In this document: positions 1 through 8,733 of the stretch, one piece after another
Layout of the letters: the number at the start of each line of letters is the position of its first letter
Numbering within the stretch: position 1 is the first letter of the stretch
From: Hyphomicrobiales bacterium
GTDB taxonomy: Bacteria; Pseudomonadota; Alphaproteobacteria; Rhizobiales; Xanthobacteraceae
DNA length: 64,000 nt
Assembly: GCA_009377755.1 (NCBI GenBank)
Contig: WHTM01000003.1
Span: forward strand, 62,001-126,000
Direction: 5' to 3'
The notes under the pieces: model-generated
What the model saw: only the letters and a program-made list of their open reading frames with translations
The model's database searches: none
What the model was told of the DNA's origin: nothing
Made by a program: the position numbers and the translations under genes

Positions 1-825
1 CAGTGTCTTGGTCACCTTGTAACCGGTGTCCTCGGACAGCCGCGAGGCCGCGACCATGTAGCTCGGCAGCGAGAACACGTTCACGGCATTGTCCTGCCCG
101 GGATAGGTCTTGGCCGGCAGCTTGCTGAGCGCCAGCGACTTCGGCAGCAACGCCAGCATCTCCTTCATCTTGTCGTCGGGGATTTCGAGGAACTTGATTT
201 TTCCGTCCCGGCCCAGCGACTGCAGATAGCTCGCGCCGGCGCTGCCCGGGATGACGACCGCATCAACGGTGTCGCCCTTGATCGCGTTCACCGCTTCGCC
301 GGTGTTGGTGGTGGAGACGACCTTCACCTTGCTGGGATCGATTTTGTAGACCTTGAACAGCGCCTCGGTGATCAGCCCTACCTCCGGCAGCGCCGGGCGC
401 CTGCCGATGATGGTCCTGCCGACCAGGTCCTCCGGCTTCTCGATGCCTGAGCCGACACGCACGATGATCTGGCGGAAGCTCGGCGCGCCCTGCGCGAACA
501 GCGTGACGCCAATCTTCTGCTTGAAGGGCGCGACGCCGCGATACGCGTCATAGGCGGAGTAGGCGTTGCTGATCGCAAGGTCGACCTTGTCGGCGCCGAT
601 GGCGAACATGTTGGCCGCCGAGCCGCCGACCGGCTCCGCCGTCGCGGCGATGCCGGCGTGCTTGGTTAGCAAGGTACTCAGGCCAACCGCGAGCGTATAG
701 AAGATGCTGCCGGAGCTCGACGTTCCGACGCGCAAGGCGGTTTGCGCGGATGCGGAGCCACTGACAACGACGGCAGTCAGACAGGCAGCGGCGAGCATTG
801 CGCTTAGGCGGGTCGCGCGGTTCAC
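1..825 (-). CDS. TAXI-family TRAP transporter solute-binding protein (C-terminus outside window)
   Basis: The minus strand is open from a GTG start at 825 to the window edge, giving the first 275 residues. A signal peptide (MNRATRLSAML... ending near SGSASAQ) is followed by RVGTSSSGSIFYTLA, typical of TAXI periplasmic receptors, then a VGGSAANM segment and AISNAYSAYDAY. Such receptors bind small carboxylates and hand them to a fused TRAP permease, which is not in view. GTG is preferred because GGAGGA lies just upstream and it includes the whole signal peptide; the next ATG would cut the signal. The neighbouring aromatic catabolic genes suggest an organic-acid ligand, but this is inference. 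Confidence 0.85.
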   Translation of the reverse strand, partial: MNRATRLSAMLAAACLTAVVVSGSASAQTALRVGTSSSGSIFYTLAVGLSTLLTKHAGIAATAEPVGGSAANMFAIGADKVDLAISNAYSAYDAYRGVAPFKQKIGVTLFAQGAPSFRQIIVRVGSGIEKPEDLVGRTIIGRRPALPEVGLITEALFKVYKIDPSKVKVVSTTNTGEAVNAIKGDTVDAVVIPGSAGASYLQSLGRDGKIKFLEIPDDKMKEMLALLPKSLALSKLPAKTYPGQDNAVNVFSLPSYMVAASRLSEDTGYKVTKTL

Positions 826-950
826 GATTGTTCCTCCCGGTCTTGCTTTCAATGCGAACATAGCCCTCTCGGTGGGGCAAGTCTTGCAGCAAACCAGCAC
901 CGATTTCATAGGGGAACGCGGCCGCGCTTGTAGCCAATTGTCGCAGCTTG

Positions 951-1027
951 TAGGGCGGATTAAGCGAAGCCGCAATCCGCCATCCTCTCGACGAGCGGCG
1001 GGTTATGCCTTCGGCTAACCCGCCCCA
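951..1027. repeat. dispersed palindromic intergenic repeat
   Basis: Two imperfect inverted arms, GGCGGATTAAGCGAAGCCGC and GGGTTATGCCTTCGGCTAAC, lie between convergent-looking neighbours. They resemble the short intergenic palindromes common in Bradyrhizobium-like genomes. A related GTGGGTTA...TAACCCAC element occurs near 3191-3278. No coding potential was seen. Confidence 0.55.
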
Positions 1028-1041
1028 CGAACTGCGTGCGC

Positions 1042-2070
1042 CTACGCCGCCTGTTTGGTAATCTGCTGCTTCAGCCGCCGATACACCTTGAACGCGTTGC
1101 CCTCAAAAATCTTCGCCTTTTCGGCGTCGGAGAGTGACGTCTTGTCGACGTAGCGCTTGGTGTCGTCGAAGCCGAAGCCGGTCCTGGGGTCGTTGCCCTT
1201 CACCGCGCCGACCATTTCGGAAGCGAACAGGATGTTGTCGACCGGCACCACTTTGGTCAGCAGGTCGATGCCCGGCTGATGGTAGACGCAGGTGTCGAAA
1301 AAGATGTTGTTAGCCATGATCTGGTCGAGCTCGGGCCGGTTGTTGTTGAGCGCGATCCCGCGGAAGCGGCCCCAGTGGAATGGCACCGCGCCGCCGCCAT
1401 GCGGGATGATGAATTTCAACGCCGGGAAATCCTTGAACAGGTCCGACAGGATGACCTGCATGAACACCATGGTGTCGGCGTTGAGATAGTAGGAGCCGGT
1501 GGTGTGTTGCGCGGGATTGCAGCAGCCCGAGACATGGATCATCGCCGGCACGTCGAGTTCGACCATCTTCTCGTAGAGGGGATACCACGACTTGTCGGTC
1601 ATCGGCGGGGAGTTGTAGTAGCCGCCGGACGGATCGGGATTCAGGTTGCAGCCGACGAAGCCCATCCTCACGCAGCGCTCGAGCTCGGCGGCCGAGTTCT
1701 TCGGCGGCACGCCTTGCGACTGCGGAAGCTGGCAGACGCCAATGAAGTTCTTCGGATAGAGCGAGACCACGCGGGCGATCAGGTCGTTGCAGATCTGCGA
1801 CCATTCCACGCTCACGCTCTCGTCGCCGACGTGGTGCCCCATACCGGAGGCCCGCGGCGAGAAGATCGTGAGGTCGGTGCCGCGCTCGCGCTGCAGCTTG
1901 AGTTGGTTCTGCTCGATGCTCTCCCTGATCTCGTCGTCGCTCATCGTCAGCGCGGCTCGCGGCGGCATCGCCGACTTGTCCTTGGCGTTGGCGGCGGCGG
2001 TCTGCTCCTTGCGGAAGCGATGCAGGTCCTTCGGCTCGGTGGTGTAATGGCCGTGACAATCGATGATCAT
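1042..2070 (-). CDS. ligJ: 4-oxalomesaconate hydratase-like amidohydrolase (LigJ type)
   Basis: This 342-residue metal-dependent amidohydrolase matches the usual length of LigJ, which hydrates 4-oxalomesaconate in protocatechuate 4,5-cleavage and gallate pathways. The N-terminal metal motif DCHGHY is at residues 4-9. Later motifs are MIHVSGCCNPA, FIIPHGGGAVPFHWGR and FASEMVGAV; the last replaces the FGSDYP-type ending of ACMSD decarboxylases and is what I recall for LigJ. The ATG at 2070 is chosen over an upstream ATG at 2157 because it starts directly at the conserved MIIDCHGH. The gene is divergent from the aldolase at 2324. A related amidohydrolase hydratase or decarboxylase cannot be excluded. 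Confidence 0.75.
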   Translation of the reverse strand: MIIDCHGHYTTEPKDLHRFRKEQTAAANAKDKSAMPPRAALTMSDDEIRESIEQNQLKLQRERGTDLTIFSPRASGMGHHVGDESVSVEWSQICNDLIARVVSLYPKNFIGVCQLPQSQGVPPKNSAAELERCVRMGFVGCNLNPDPSGGYYNSPPMTDKSWYPLYEKMVELDVPAMIHVSGCCNPAQHTTGSYYLNADTMVFMQVILSDLFKDFPALKFIIPHGGGAVPFHWGRFRGIALNNNRPELDQIMANNIFFDTCVYHQPGIDLLTKVVPVDNILFASEMVGAVKGNDPRTGFGFDDTKRYVDKTSLSDAEKAKIFEGNAFKVYRRLKQQITKQAA

Positions 2071-2323
2071 GGAAATCCGCCGGTCGTGAGAGGGGTTTCG
2101 CTTGCCGAGACTTAAGAATCTCGCCGCGCCATTGTCAAACCTGTCGTATTTCGCCACCGAATGTCATTGCCTGGCTTAATACCGCAAGTCGAATTTTTCC
2201 GACTTGCGGCTCGCCTACGAGCTGCGGAACTGGACAGCGGTCCAGTTCCGGTGCAATCCATCGTCTTTCAAAAAGATGGATGCGCGGGGCAAGCCCACGC
2301 ATGACGGCGGAGAGGGGATCGGA

Positions 2324-3187
2324 ATGGCTGAACTACCGCGTTTGAACGGCGTCATCCGCGCACTCGAGCAGGGACAGCACGCTCTGACGGCCTTTTCGCC
2401 GGCCGAGATCGATGCCGCGGTCGCCAACAGCACCTCGAAGTTCGACGGGGTGGTCTACGAGATGGAGCACAATCCATGGGACGGACGGGCGCTGCGGGAT
2501 TGCCTGCAATACATGCTCAACCGCGGCCAGATCGCCAAGAGCGGATCGATCGTCCCGCCGGTGGTGCCGATGGTTCGCATCCCGGTCAATGGCGTCGAGA
2601 AGGCGCAGTGGCAGGCCAAGCAGGCGCTCGACATGGGCTGCTACGGCATCGTCTGGCCGCACATCAGCACAGTGGAGGAGGCCTACAACGCGGTAGCCGC
2701 CTGCCGCTATCCGCGGCTGAAGTCGGCGTCGTTGTATGAGCCCGCCGGCATCCGCGGCGACGGCCCGACCGCGGCGGCGCGCTACTGGGGGCTGACGCAG
2801 CAGGAATACTACCAGAAGGCGGACGTCTGGCCACTCAATCCACAGGGCGAAATCTTGGTCATCCTGCAGATGGAGGACACCAGGGGCATCGAGAACCTCG
2901 ACGATATCCTCACGAACGTGCCAGGCATCGGCGCGATCCTAATCGGCGAAGGGGATCTCGGCCAGGAGCTCGGCTATCCGCGGCAGTACGAGCATCCGGA
3001 ACTGCTGAAGTGGATGGCGCGGGTGGTCGAGACCTGCAAGAAGCACAACGTCGTGGTCGGCCATCCGCATGTGGAAAGCGGCAACGCCGAGCGGATCGTC
3101 AAGGAAGGCTACCGCTTCCTGATGTGCGCCCCGGTGCGCAGCTATGGGCACCTGGAGACGACGCGGAAGCTGACAGGAAGGGGGTAG
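2324..3187 (+). CDS. HpcH/HpaI-family aldolase
   Basis: The 287-residue product belongs to the HpcH/HpaI class II aldolase/citrate lyase family, which cleaves or forms C-C bonds with pyruvate or acetyl units. QMEDTRGIENLDDI carries the metal-binding Glu and GEGDLGQELGYP the metal-binding Asp loop. The ATG at 2324 follows a GGAGAGGGG ribosome site; an in-frame ATG 40 codons upstream adds low-complexity sequence unlike the family. Next to a LigJ-like hydratase it could cleave the hydrated product to pyruvate and oxaloacetate. The known enzyme for that step (LigK) is from another family, so this role is inference. Confidence 0.8.
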   Translation: MAELPRLNGVIRALEQGQHALTAFSPAEIDAAVANSTSKFDGVVYEMEHNPWDGRALRDCLQYMLNRGQIAKSGSIVPPVVPMVRIPVNGVEKAQWQAKQALDMGCYGIVWPHISTVEEAYNAVAACRYPRLKSASLYEPAGIRGDGPTAAARYWGLTQQEYYQKADVWPLNPQGEILVILQMEDTRGIENLDDILTNVPGIGAILIGEGDLGQELGYPRQYEHPELLKWMARVVETCKKHNVVVGHPHVESGNAERIVKEGYRFLMCAPVRSYGHLETTRKLTGRG

Positions 3188-3190
3188 TTC

Positions 3191-3278
3191 GTAGGGTGGG
3201 TTAGCGCGCAGCGCGTAACCCACCAGCTACGCGAATGATGGTAGGTTACGGCGCTTTCCGCGCCTAACCCACCCTACG
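3191..3278. repeat. dispersed palindromic repeat (GTAGGGTGGGTTA...TAACCCACCCTAC)
   Basis: A long imperfect palindrome begins GTAGGGTGGGTTAGCGCGC and ends CGCCTAACCCACCCTACG, with an inner pair of arms around 3210-3245. It fills the gap between the convergent aldolase and MarR genes and may act as a bidirectional terminator hairpin, although no T-run follows it. It is of the same general type as the repeat at 951-1027. Confidence 0.6.
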
Positions 3279-3815
3279 TTTCGCCGACGCTTTCCGCACC
3301 TTCCCATTCGTTTCCTCGCGTGCGAGGTTTTTGATCACGGCAAGTAATGTGCGCCGCGTCACCGTGATGTCACCCGAAGCAATGCTGCGCGCGGCCACGC
3401 GATTCACGTCCTCGGCGAGCGGCACCAGCTTCTCCTTCAGCCGACGCCCCTTCGGCGTGAGGAACACGTAGATCTTCTTGCGATTCTGCGCCTGCTGCCG
3501 GCGCGTGACGTAGCCCAGCCGCTGCATCGCCTGGATGGCCGAGAAGGTCGTCGGCTCCATCAGCCCCGCCTGCTCGCTCAGCTCGCGCTGGGTGAGGCCG
3601 TCCTTCTCCCAGAGGATGCGCAGAAACGTCCAGTGCCCGATCGAGACCGAATGCTCGGTCAGCCGCATCTGCAGCGCCCGCAGCAGCGCGCGCGTCGCGT
3701 CCTTGACAAGATGGGCGAGGCGGTCGTCCGGCACCGCTTCGCGCCAGTGGCGCAGGATCGACTGGGTGGCCGCATCGGTGCCGAGCCGCTCGGAGCGGTT
3801 GACGGGACGCTTCAT
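3264..3815 (-). CDS. MarR-family transcriptional regulator
   Basis: The product is a 183-residue winged-helix repressor. The helix-turn-helix LTQRELSEQAGLMEP is followed by a wing (RLGYVTRRQQAQNRKKIYV) and a long C-terminal dimerisation helix. The ATG at 3815 overlaps the stop of the upstream oxidoreductase (ATGA, 3812-3815), so the regulator is the last gene of the dehydrogenase-reductase transcript. MarR proteins in such clusters usually sense the aromatic substrate or its CoA ester; control of the flanking oxygenase genes is an inference from position. A much longer open frame reading upstream across the oxidoreductase gene is an out-of-frame shadow. Confidence 0.85.
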   Translation of the reverse strand: MKRPVNRSERLGTDAATQSILRHWREAVPDDRLAHLVKDATRALLRALQMRLTEHSVSIGHWTFLRILWEKDGLTQRELSEQAGLMEPTTFSAIQAMQRLGYVTRRQQAQNRKKIYVFLTPKGRRLKEKLVPLAEDVNRVAARSIASGDITVTRRTLLAVIKNLAREETNGKVRKASAKRRVG

Positions 3816-4996
3816 GCCGGCACCGCCACCTGATGCGCGAGCCTGATCTCGTGCTGCTCGCGCCCGGATTGCAGGATCGCCAGACAGGCTTCCAGCGTTG
3901 CGCGCGCCCATTCGCCCGAGTGCAGCGGCGGACGGTTGTGCATGACCGCATCGTAAAGCTCGTCGATCACCTCGGCGCGCTGCACCTGCGGGCGGGGCAG
4001 GGGGTCGAGGTGCTTCGCGGTGTCCGCGTAGACCATCACGCCATTCGGCAGCGGCCGCAGATCGGCATGATCGCACGATACTAACACCACGCCGAAGTGC
4101 TGGTGCCAGCGTTGCCCGATCTCTGGCTGAGCGAAGCCGTGTCCATACGCGCGCGCCGTCCGCATCGCCAGTTCCTGCGTCGGCGAGCGTGCCTCCTGCA
4201 GCGCCTTCCGCGCCACGCCGTAGCGGCTGACATCCTTCGGCGCACCCAACTCGCCGATCCAGTCGCAGAATTCGTCGGAATCGAAATGCGCATAGCCGCT
4301 GTAGACGGCGGTCGCGGCGGCGCCGTCCTCGAAGGTGAGGAGAGCGCTGTAGGCGCCTTCGGTCGGGCGGCTCGGATCCCATGTGCCGGTCATCGCGCGG
4401 ACACTGCGCACGCGGCCGCCGCCGAGCAGGCGCACGATATCGATCTGATGCGCCGCCTGATTGAACATGACGCCGCCGCCGCGCGCGGTGTCGAGCTCTT
4501 CCGGCCGCCGCGGCCGATACAGGAAATCGGTATAGTTGAACGCTGTGATCATCCGCACCGCGCCGACCGTGCCGCCGGCAATAATCTCGCGGGCGCGCCG
4601 GATCGGCGCATTGAAGCTGTGGCTGTGGCCGACGATCAGATGCACACCGGCGTCCTGCGCCGCGTCGATCATCGCGTCGCAGTCCGACAGCGCGATCGCC
4701 ATCGGCTTCTCCACCAGCACATGTTTGCCATGCGCCGCGGCGGCGCAGGCATTCTCCGCGTGATGCTGGTGCGGCGTCGCCACATAGACGGCCTCGACAT
4801 TCGCGTCGGAGCAAAGGTCCTCGACGGTCGCGTAGCCCTTTCCGCCGAACTCGGCTGCAAAGCGCTCGCGCGCATCGGCGCGTGGGTCGGCGGCTGCGAC
4901 GAGCTCGATCCGCGGGTCGCCGACGAAGGTGGGAAGCATGATCGTGAAGGCGCGGCCGAGCCCCGCGACGCCGATTCTCAGCTTGCGCTCGCTCAT
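3812..4996 (-). CDS. Gfo/Idh/MocA-family NAD(P) oxidoreductase, dihydrodiol dehydrogenase-like
   Basis: The 394-residue protein opens with a Rossmann motif (RIGVAGLGRAF, residues 6-16) and carries the family LVEKPMAIAL motif near residue 95, followed by the C-terminal substrate domain (GGGVMFNQAAHQIDIV). Phthalate cis-4,5-dihydrodiol dehydrogenase (Pht4/OphB) is a Gfo/Idh member of similar length. The next genes are a phthalate-dioxygenase-type reductase and Rieske oxygenase, so oxidation of the cis-dihydrodiol to a catechol is the best guess. It starts five bases after the reductase stop and overlaps marR by four bases, so co-transcription is likely. A generic sugar or inositol dehydrogenase role cannot be excluded. 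Confidence 0.8.
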   Translation of the reverse strand: MSERKLRIGVAGLGRAFTIMLPTFVGDPRIELVAAADPRADARERFAAEFGGKGYATVEDLCSDANVEAVYVATPHQHHAENACAAAAHGKHVLVEKPMAIALSDCDAMIDAAQDAGVHLIVGHSHSFNAPIRRAREIIAGGTVGAVRMITAFNYTDFLYRPRRPEELDTARGGGVMFNQAAHQIDIVRLLGGGRVRSVRAMTGTWDPSRPTEGAYSALLTFEDGAAATAVYSGYAHFDSDEFCDWIGELGAPKDVSRYGVARKALQEARSPTQELAMRTARAYGHGFAQPEIGQRWHQHFGVVLVSCDHADLRPLPNGVMVYADTAKHLDPLPRPQVQRAEVIDELYDAVMHNRPPLHSGEWARATLEACLAILQSGREQHEIRLAHQVAVPA

Positions 4997-5000
4997 CCGC

Positions 5001-5977
5001 TCACCGGTCGATCACGAGGTCGCCGGAGCGCGCGCGCGATACGCAAATCATGATGTTGTCGGCGTGTTCATGCTCGGCGAGGACGAGATCGCGATGGTCC
5101 GCCTCGCCGGAGATCAGCCGGGTGCGGCAGGTGCCGCACGTGCCGCTCTCGCAGGAGCTCGGCAGGAGCTCGGCACCTGGAGCCCGTGCGCGCGCAGCGC
5201 TTCCAGAATGGTCGTGCCCACCGGGACCTCGACGACGTCGGCCGACTTGGCGAGCCGCACCCTGAATGGCTTGTCATCGGGGGCGCGGCGGGCCGGCTCG
5301 CTGAACGCCTCGAAATGTACGGCCGCCGGCGACCAGTGCCCGGTCATGTCGCGCACCGTCTGCATCATCGGGCGCGGGCCGCAACAGTAGACGTGCCCCT
5401 TGGGCCGTTCGAGGATCGGCCAGAGGTCGAGACAGCGCGCCGGCTCGCCGCCGTCGTGATGGATCACGACCTTGCCCTTGAACAGCGGCGCCGTCAGTTC
5501 CTCGCGGAAGGCGGTCATCGCGGCATTGCGGGTACAGTAGTACAGCTTGAACGGCGTCGTGCTGGTGCTGGCGAGGTGCCGGATCATGGCCATGATCGGG
5601 GTGATGCCGATGCCGCCGGCAATGAAGGTGTAGCCGGCCGGGCTTTTCGCCAGGGCGAAATTGTTGCGCGGCTCCGAGACCGGCAGCAAATCGCCCGCCT
5701 TGGCGCCGTCGATCAGGCTGGTGGAGCCCGAGTTCTCATGCATTTCGCGCTTGACCGCGAGGCAGTAGCGGTCGCGCTCGCCGGGGTCGTTGCACAACGA
5801 GTACTTGCGGATCAGGCCGTTGGGGACGCGAACGGAAACGTGCGCACCGGCGGTGAACTCCGGCAGGTCGGCGCCATCCGGATGCCGCAGCCAGAACAGG
5901 CTGATGCCGTCGGCGATCGGCTCGGCGCGCACGACCCGCAGCGGCGTCATCTCGCTTTCGGCGATGTCCGCGGACAT
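5001..5977 (-). pseudogene. phthalate/vanillate oxygenase-type reductase (FMN, NAD, 2Fe-2S), frame broken by 11-bp tandem duplication
   Basis: From ATG 5977 (GAGGA just upstream) the frame encodes an FMN-binding domain (RKYSLCNDP), a NAD domain (AGGIGITPIMAMI, YCCGPRPMM) and the start of a C-terminal plant-type ferredoxin domain. In the ferredoxin domain an 11-bp unit (CAGGAGCTCGG on the plus strand) occurs twice at 5152-5173. The shifted frame loses CESGTCGTCRTRL and stops at 5114. With one copy removed, the frame runs through the Cys motif to a stop at 5001, five bases before the dehydrogenase start. As written the protein lacks its 2Fe-2S centre and could not pass electrons to the Rieske oxygenase encoded divergently. 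It is either a real mutation or a sequence error. Confidence 0.85.
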
Positions 5978-6012
5978 TCCATCCTCTTCAGCGAACGCGG
6001 TATCCTCTTGGC

Positions 6013-6140
6013 TGTCATCTCGGCCGAGCGAAGCGAGAGCCCGGACCCATGTATACCGCATGACACATCCTCACCGAGGCAGGTGGTCCATGGGTCCCGG
6101 ATCGGCGCTGCGCGCCGTCCGGGATGACAGCGACATAGGC
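6013..6140. repeat. dispersed palindromic repeat between divergent oxygenase and reductase genes
   Basis: The arms CTGTCATCTCGG and CCGGGATGACAG, with inner pieces CCCGGACCCATG and CATGGGTCCCGG, form a nested imperfect palindrome. This type is common between genes in Bradyrhizobium relatives. It occupies most of the divergent promoter region, so the oxygenase and reductase promoters must flank it or lie within it. Confidence 0.55.
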
Positions 6141-6264
6141 CCGAACCTGGGGCCGGCAGTCTCGACATTTTCCTGTTCCAGTCTATAATAATCTTAGATG
6201 GCTAAGATAATCCGCGCTGGCAAGTCCGGCTTGATTCGGCCTTTGGTCGCTGGAGGAACTCCCC

Positions 6265-7569
6265 ATGATGACGACTGAAGAAAACGATCTCTTGTGCCGC
6301 GTCGAAGGCGATGCGCCGATGGGTCAGTTGATGCGCCGGCACTGGATCCCGGCCTGCCTCTCGGAAGAAGTCGTTGAGCCGGACGGCAAGCCGGTGCGGG
6401 TGCGGCTGCTGGGCGAGGATCTGGTCGTGTTCCGCGACACTGACGGACGCCTCGGGGTGCTCGACGAGTACTGCCCGCATCGCCGCGCGTCGCTGGTGTA
6501 CGGGCGCAACGAGGAATGCGGGCTGCGCTGCCTCTATCACGGCTGGAAATTCGACGTCGAAGGCAACGTCCTCGAAATGACGTCGGAGCCGCCGGAGTCG
6601 GGCTTCACACAGAAGGTCAAGCACAAGGCCTATCCGGCACACGAGCACGGCGGCTTCATCTGGACCCATATGGGGCCGCCCGAGACCATGCGTCCGTTCG
6701 AGCCGCCGGCCTTCGCTCCGACCGCCGACACCCAGGTCTCGATCCTCAAGGTCCAGGTGCACGCCAACTGGGCGCAGATCACCGAAGGCCAAATCGATTC
6801 CGCCCACAGCTCCAGCCTGCATTCATCCGACATGGTCCCGGCGCGGGTCGATTCGGCGAAGGCGACCAACCAGAACTGGCTGCGTCCCTCGACTGACCGG
6901 GCGCCGCGCTACCAGTCGGAGCGGACCAGCTACGGCTTCCGCTATGCGGCGATCCGCCGGCCGATCCTGAACGCCAATACCCATGACTATATCCGCACGA
7001 CCGTCTACGTCGCGCCATTCACCTCGCTGATTCCGCCGAACAACATCCACAACGTGACGACGGTGCTGGCGCCGCGGGACGACGAGAACACGTACTTCTA
7101 TTTCATCGCCTGGAACGGCCCGGACAAGCAGGGCGTCACGACGGAAGAGTGGCGTAAATTCAACCACACCCAGGTTGGCATCGATCTCGACCATGAGTAT
7201 CGCAACCGGCGTACGCGGGAGAACGACTACGAGCAGAACCGCGACGCGATGAAGCTCGGCAACTTTACCGGCGTCAAGGGCATCCCCAACCAGGACATCG
7301 CCATGTGGGAGTCGATGGGCCCGATCTCCGACCGCACCAAGGAGCGGGTCGGCGCCAGCGACTCCGCCGTGGTCGAGTTCCGCCGCCTCATGGTCGAGGC
7401 CGCACGGCAGATGCGGGCCGGCGGACCGACGATCGGCACGACCGAGCCGCACATTCCGCACGTCAGGATCGCCTCCTTCGAGGGGGTGGTGCCGAAGACG
7501 GTGGATTGGCGTACGCTTGGCGCCGCCGAGGAGGCCGCGCCCACGGCGAAGCAGGAACGCGTCGCTTGA
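6265..7569 (+). CDS. Rieske aromatic-ring oxygenase large subunit, phthalate 4,5-dioxygenase family
   Basis: The 434-residue protein has a Rieske 2Fe-2S centre, C70-P-H72 and C89-L-Y-H92, in the order CPHRRASLVYGRNEECG then LRCLYHGW. The non-haem iron motif follows in QITEGQIDSAHSSSLH, giving the two-His ligand set of this family. Length and motif wording match the single-component phthalate 4,5-dioxygenase oxygenases (Pht3/OphA2 type), which hydroxylate aromatic acids using a separate reductase. The ATG at 6265 follows CTGGAGGAACTCCCC. The probable reductase is the divergent gene at 5001-5977, currently frameshifted. A bicupin gene follows 30 bp downstream. The substrate is not determined. 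Confidence 0.88.
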   Translation: MMTTEENDLLCRVEGDAPMGQLMRRHWIPACLSEEVVEPDGKPVRVRLLGEDLVVFRDTDGRLGVLDEYCPHRRASLVYGRNEECGLRCLYHGWKFDVEGNVLEMTSEPPESGFTQKVKHKAYPAHEHGGFIWTHMGPPETMRPFEPPAFAPTADTQVSILKVQVHANWAQITEGQIDSAHSSSLHSSDMVPARVDSAKATNQNWLRPSTDRAPRYQSERTSYGFRYAAIRRPILNANTHDYIRTTVYVAPFTSLIPPNNIHNVTTVLAPRDDENTYFYFIAWNGPDKQGVTTEEWRKFNHTQVGIDLDHEYRNRRTRENDYEQNRDAMKLGNFTGVKGIPNQDIAMWESMGPISDRTKERVGASDSAVVEFRRLMVEAARQMRAGGPTIGTTEPHIPHVRIASFEGVVPKTVDWRTLGAAEEAAPTAKQERVA

Positions 7570-7599
7570 GTGGCCGCTGATTTTCGCGAGGAAACACGA

Positions 7600-8733
7600 A
7601 TGAACAAACCCGTCACTGATCTGAGCCATCCCAAGCTGCTGCTTGATCCCTACCAGGCGTGGGCCGAGAACGAAGGCGTACCGATCACGGAGGACTTCGG
7701 CATTGACCTGCTCAAGGTGCCGACGGCGCCGTGGCCGCGGTTCGGGGTCGACGGGGGAATGGCGCATCTCAAGGGGCGCGGAGACTTCATCTCGATCTTC
7801 GTGCTCGATGTCAAACCGGGCGCCGCGACCGTGCCGCAGAAGCATATGTTCGAAGAGGTGGTCTACGTGCTCTCCGGCCATGGCAGCACCACGGTCGAGA
7901 CATCGGACGGGCGCAAGCACAGCTTCGAATGGGGGCCGAAGAGCCTGTTCGCGCTGCCGCTGAACGCGCGTTACCGCCACTTCAACTCAAGCGGCCGCGA
8001 GCATACGCGTCTCGCCTCGACCAATAATCTTTGCATGATGCTCAATCTGTTCCACAACGAAGGCTTCATTTTCCAGAACGACTATGAGTTTCCGGAACGG
8101 CAGGGCTCGCAGAAGTTTTTCTCGGGCGAGGGCGAGTTCATCCCGGTGCGGCCAGGCCGCAACATGTGGGAGACGAACTTCGTTCCCGACCTTGCCTCGT
8201 TCGAGTTGAAGGAATGGGCGGCCCGCGGCGCCGGCGGCTCGAACATGATGTTCGTGCTCGCCGACGGCACTATGCATGCGCACATCTCGCAGATGCCGGT
8301 CGGCACCTACAAGAAGGGGCATCGCCACGGCGCCGACTTCCACGTCTACTCCGTGACGGGGCACGGTTATTCGCTGCTCTGGTACGAGAAGGATGAGGAG
8401 TTCGTACGGGTCGACTGGCGGCACGGCGTGGTGTTCGCCCCGCCGGATCAGATGTTCCATCAGCACTTCAACACGTCGCCCGAACCGTCGCGCTATCTGG
8501 CGGTGGCGTTCGGAGGCCTGCGCTACCCGTTCACGACCGAGAAGCGCCACGTGTTCATGGGAATGGACGTGAGCGTCAAGGACGGCGGCTGCCAGATCGA
8601 GTACGAGCACCAGGATCCGCGCGTCCACGGCATTTTCCTCTCGGAACTGGCCAGGCATGGTGCGCCGTCGAAAATGCAGAAGTTCATCGACGAGACGCCC
8701 TATCTCAAAGACGCCGCGTCCGCCGCCGAGTGA
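7600..8733 (+). CDS. bicupin protein (gentisate dioxygenase-like fold)
   Basis: The 377-residue product has two cupin barrels. The first carries PQKHMFEEVVYVLSGHG (metal His and Glu) and the second GHRHGADFHVYSVTGHG and DQMFHQHFNTS. The ATG at 7600 follows GAGGAAACACG; a GTG at 7570 adds ten poor residues. Bicupins include gentisate and 1-hydroxy-2-naphthoate ring-cleaving dioxygenases. Directly downstream of a Rieske oxygenase it may cleave or isomerise the hydroxylated ring, but no specific family signature proves that. Its stop overlaps the next start (GTGA), so the oxygenase, bicupin and EutA-like genes look like one operon. Confidence 0.72.
   Translation: MNKPVTDLSHPKLLLDPYQAWAENEGVPITEDFGIDLLKVPTAPWPRFGVDGGMAHLKGRGDFISIFVLDVKPGAATVPQKHMFEEVVYVLSGHGSTTVETSDGRKHSFEWGPKSLFALPLNARYRHFNSSGREHTRLASTNNLCMMLNLFHNEGFIFQNDYEFPERQGSQKFFSGEGEFIPVRPGRNMWETNFVPDLASFELKEWAARGAGGSNMMFVLADGTMHAHISQMPVGTYKKGHRHGADFHVYSVTGHGYSLLWYEKDEEFVRVDWRHGVVFAPPDQMFHQHFNTSPEPSRYLAVAFGGLRYPFTTEKRHVFMGMDVSVKDGGCQIEYEHQDPRVHGIFLSELARHGAPSKMQKFIDETPYLKDAASAAE

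Noticed and set aside
1279-2115. 278-codon open frame antisense to the LigJ-like gene
   Set aside because: It is His/Val/Arg-rich with no recognisable domain and mirrors a clear amidohydrolase on the other strand; typical of GC-rich antisense shadows.
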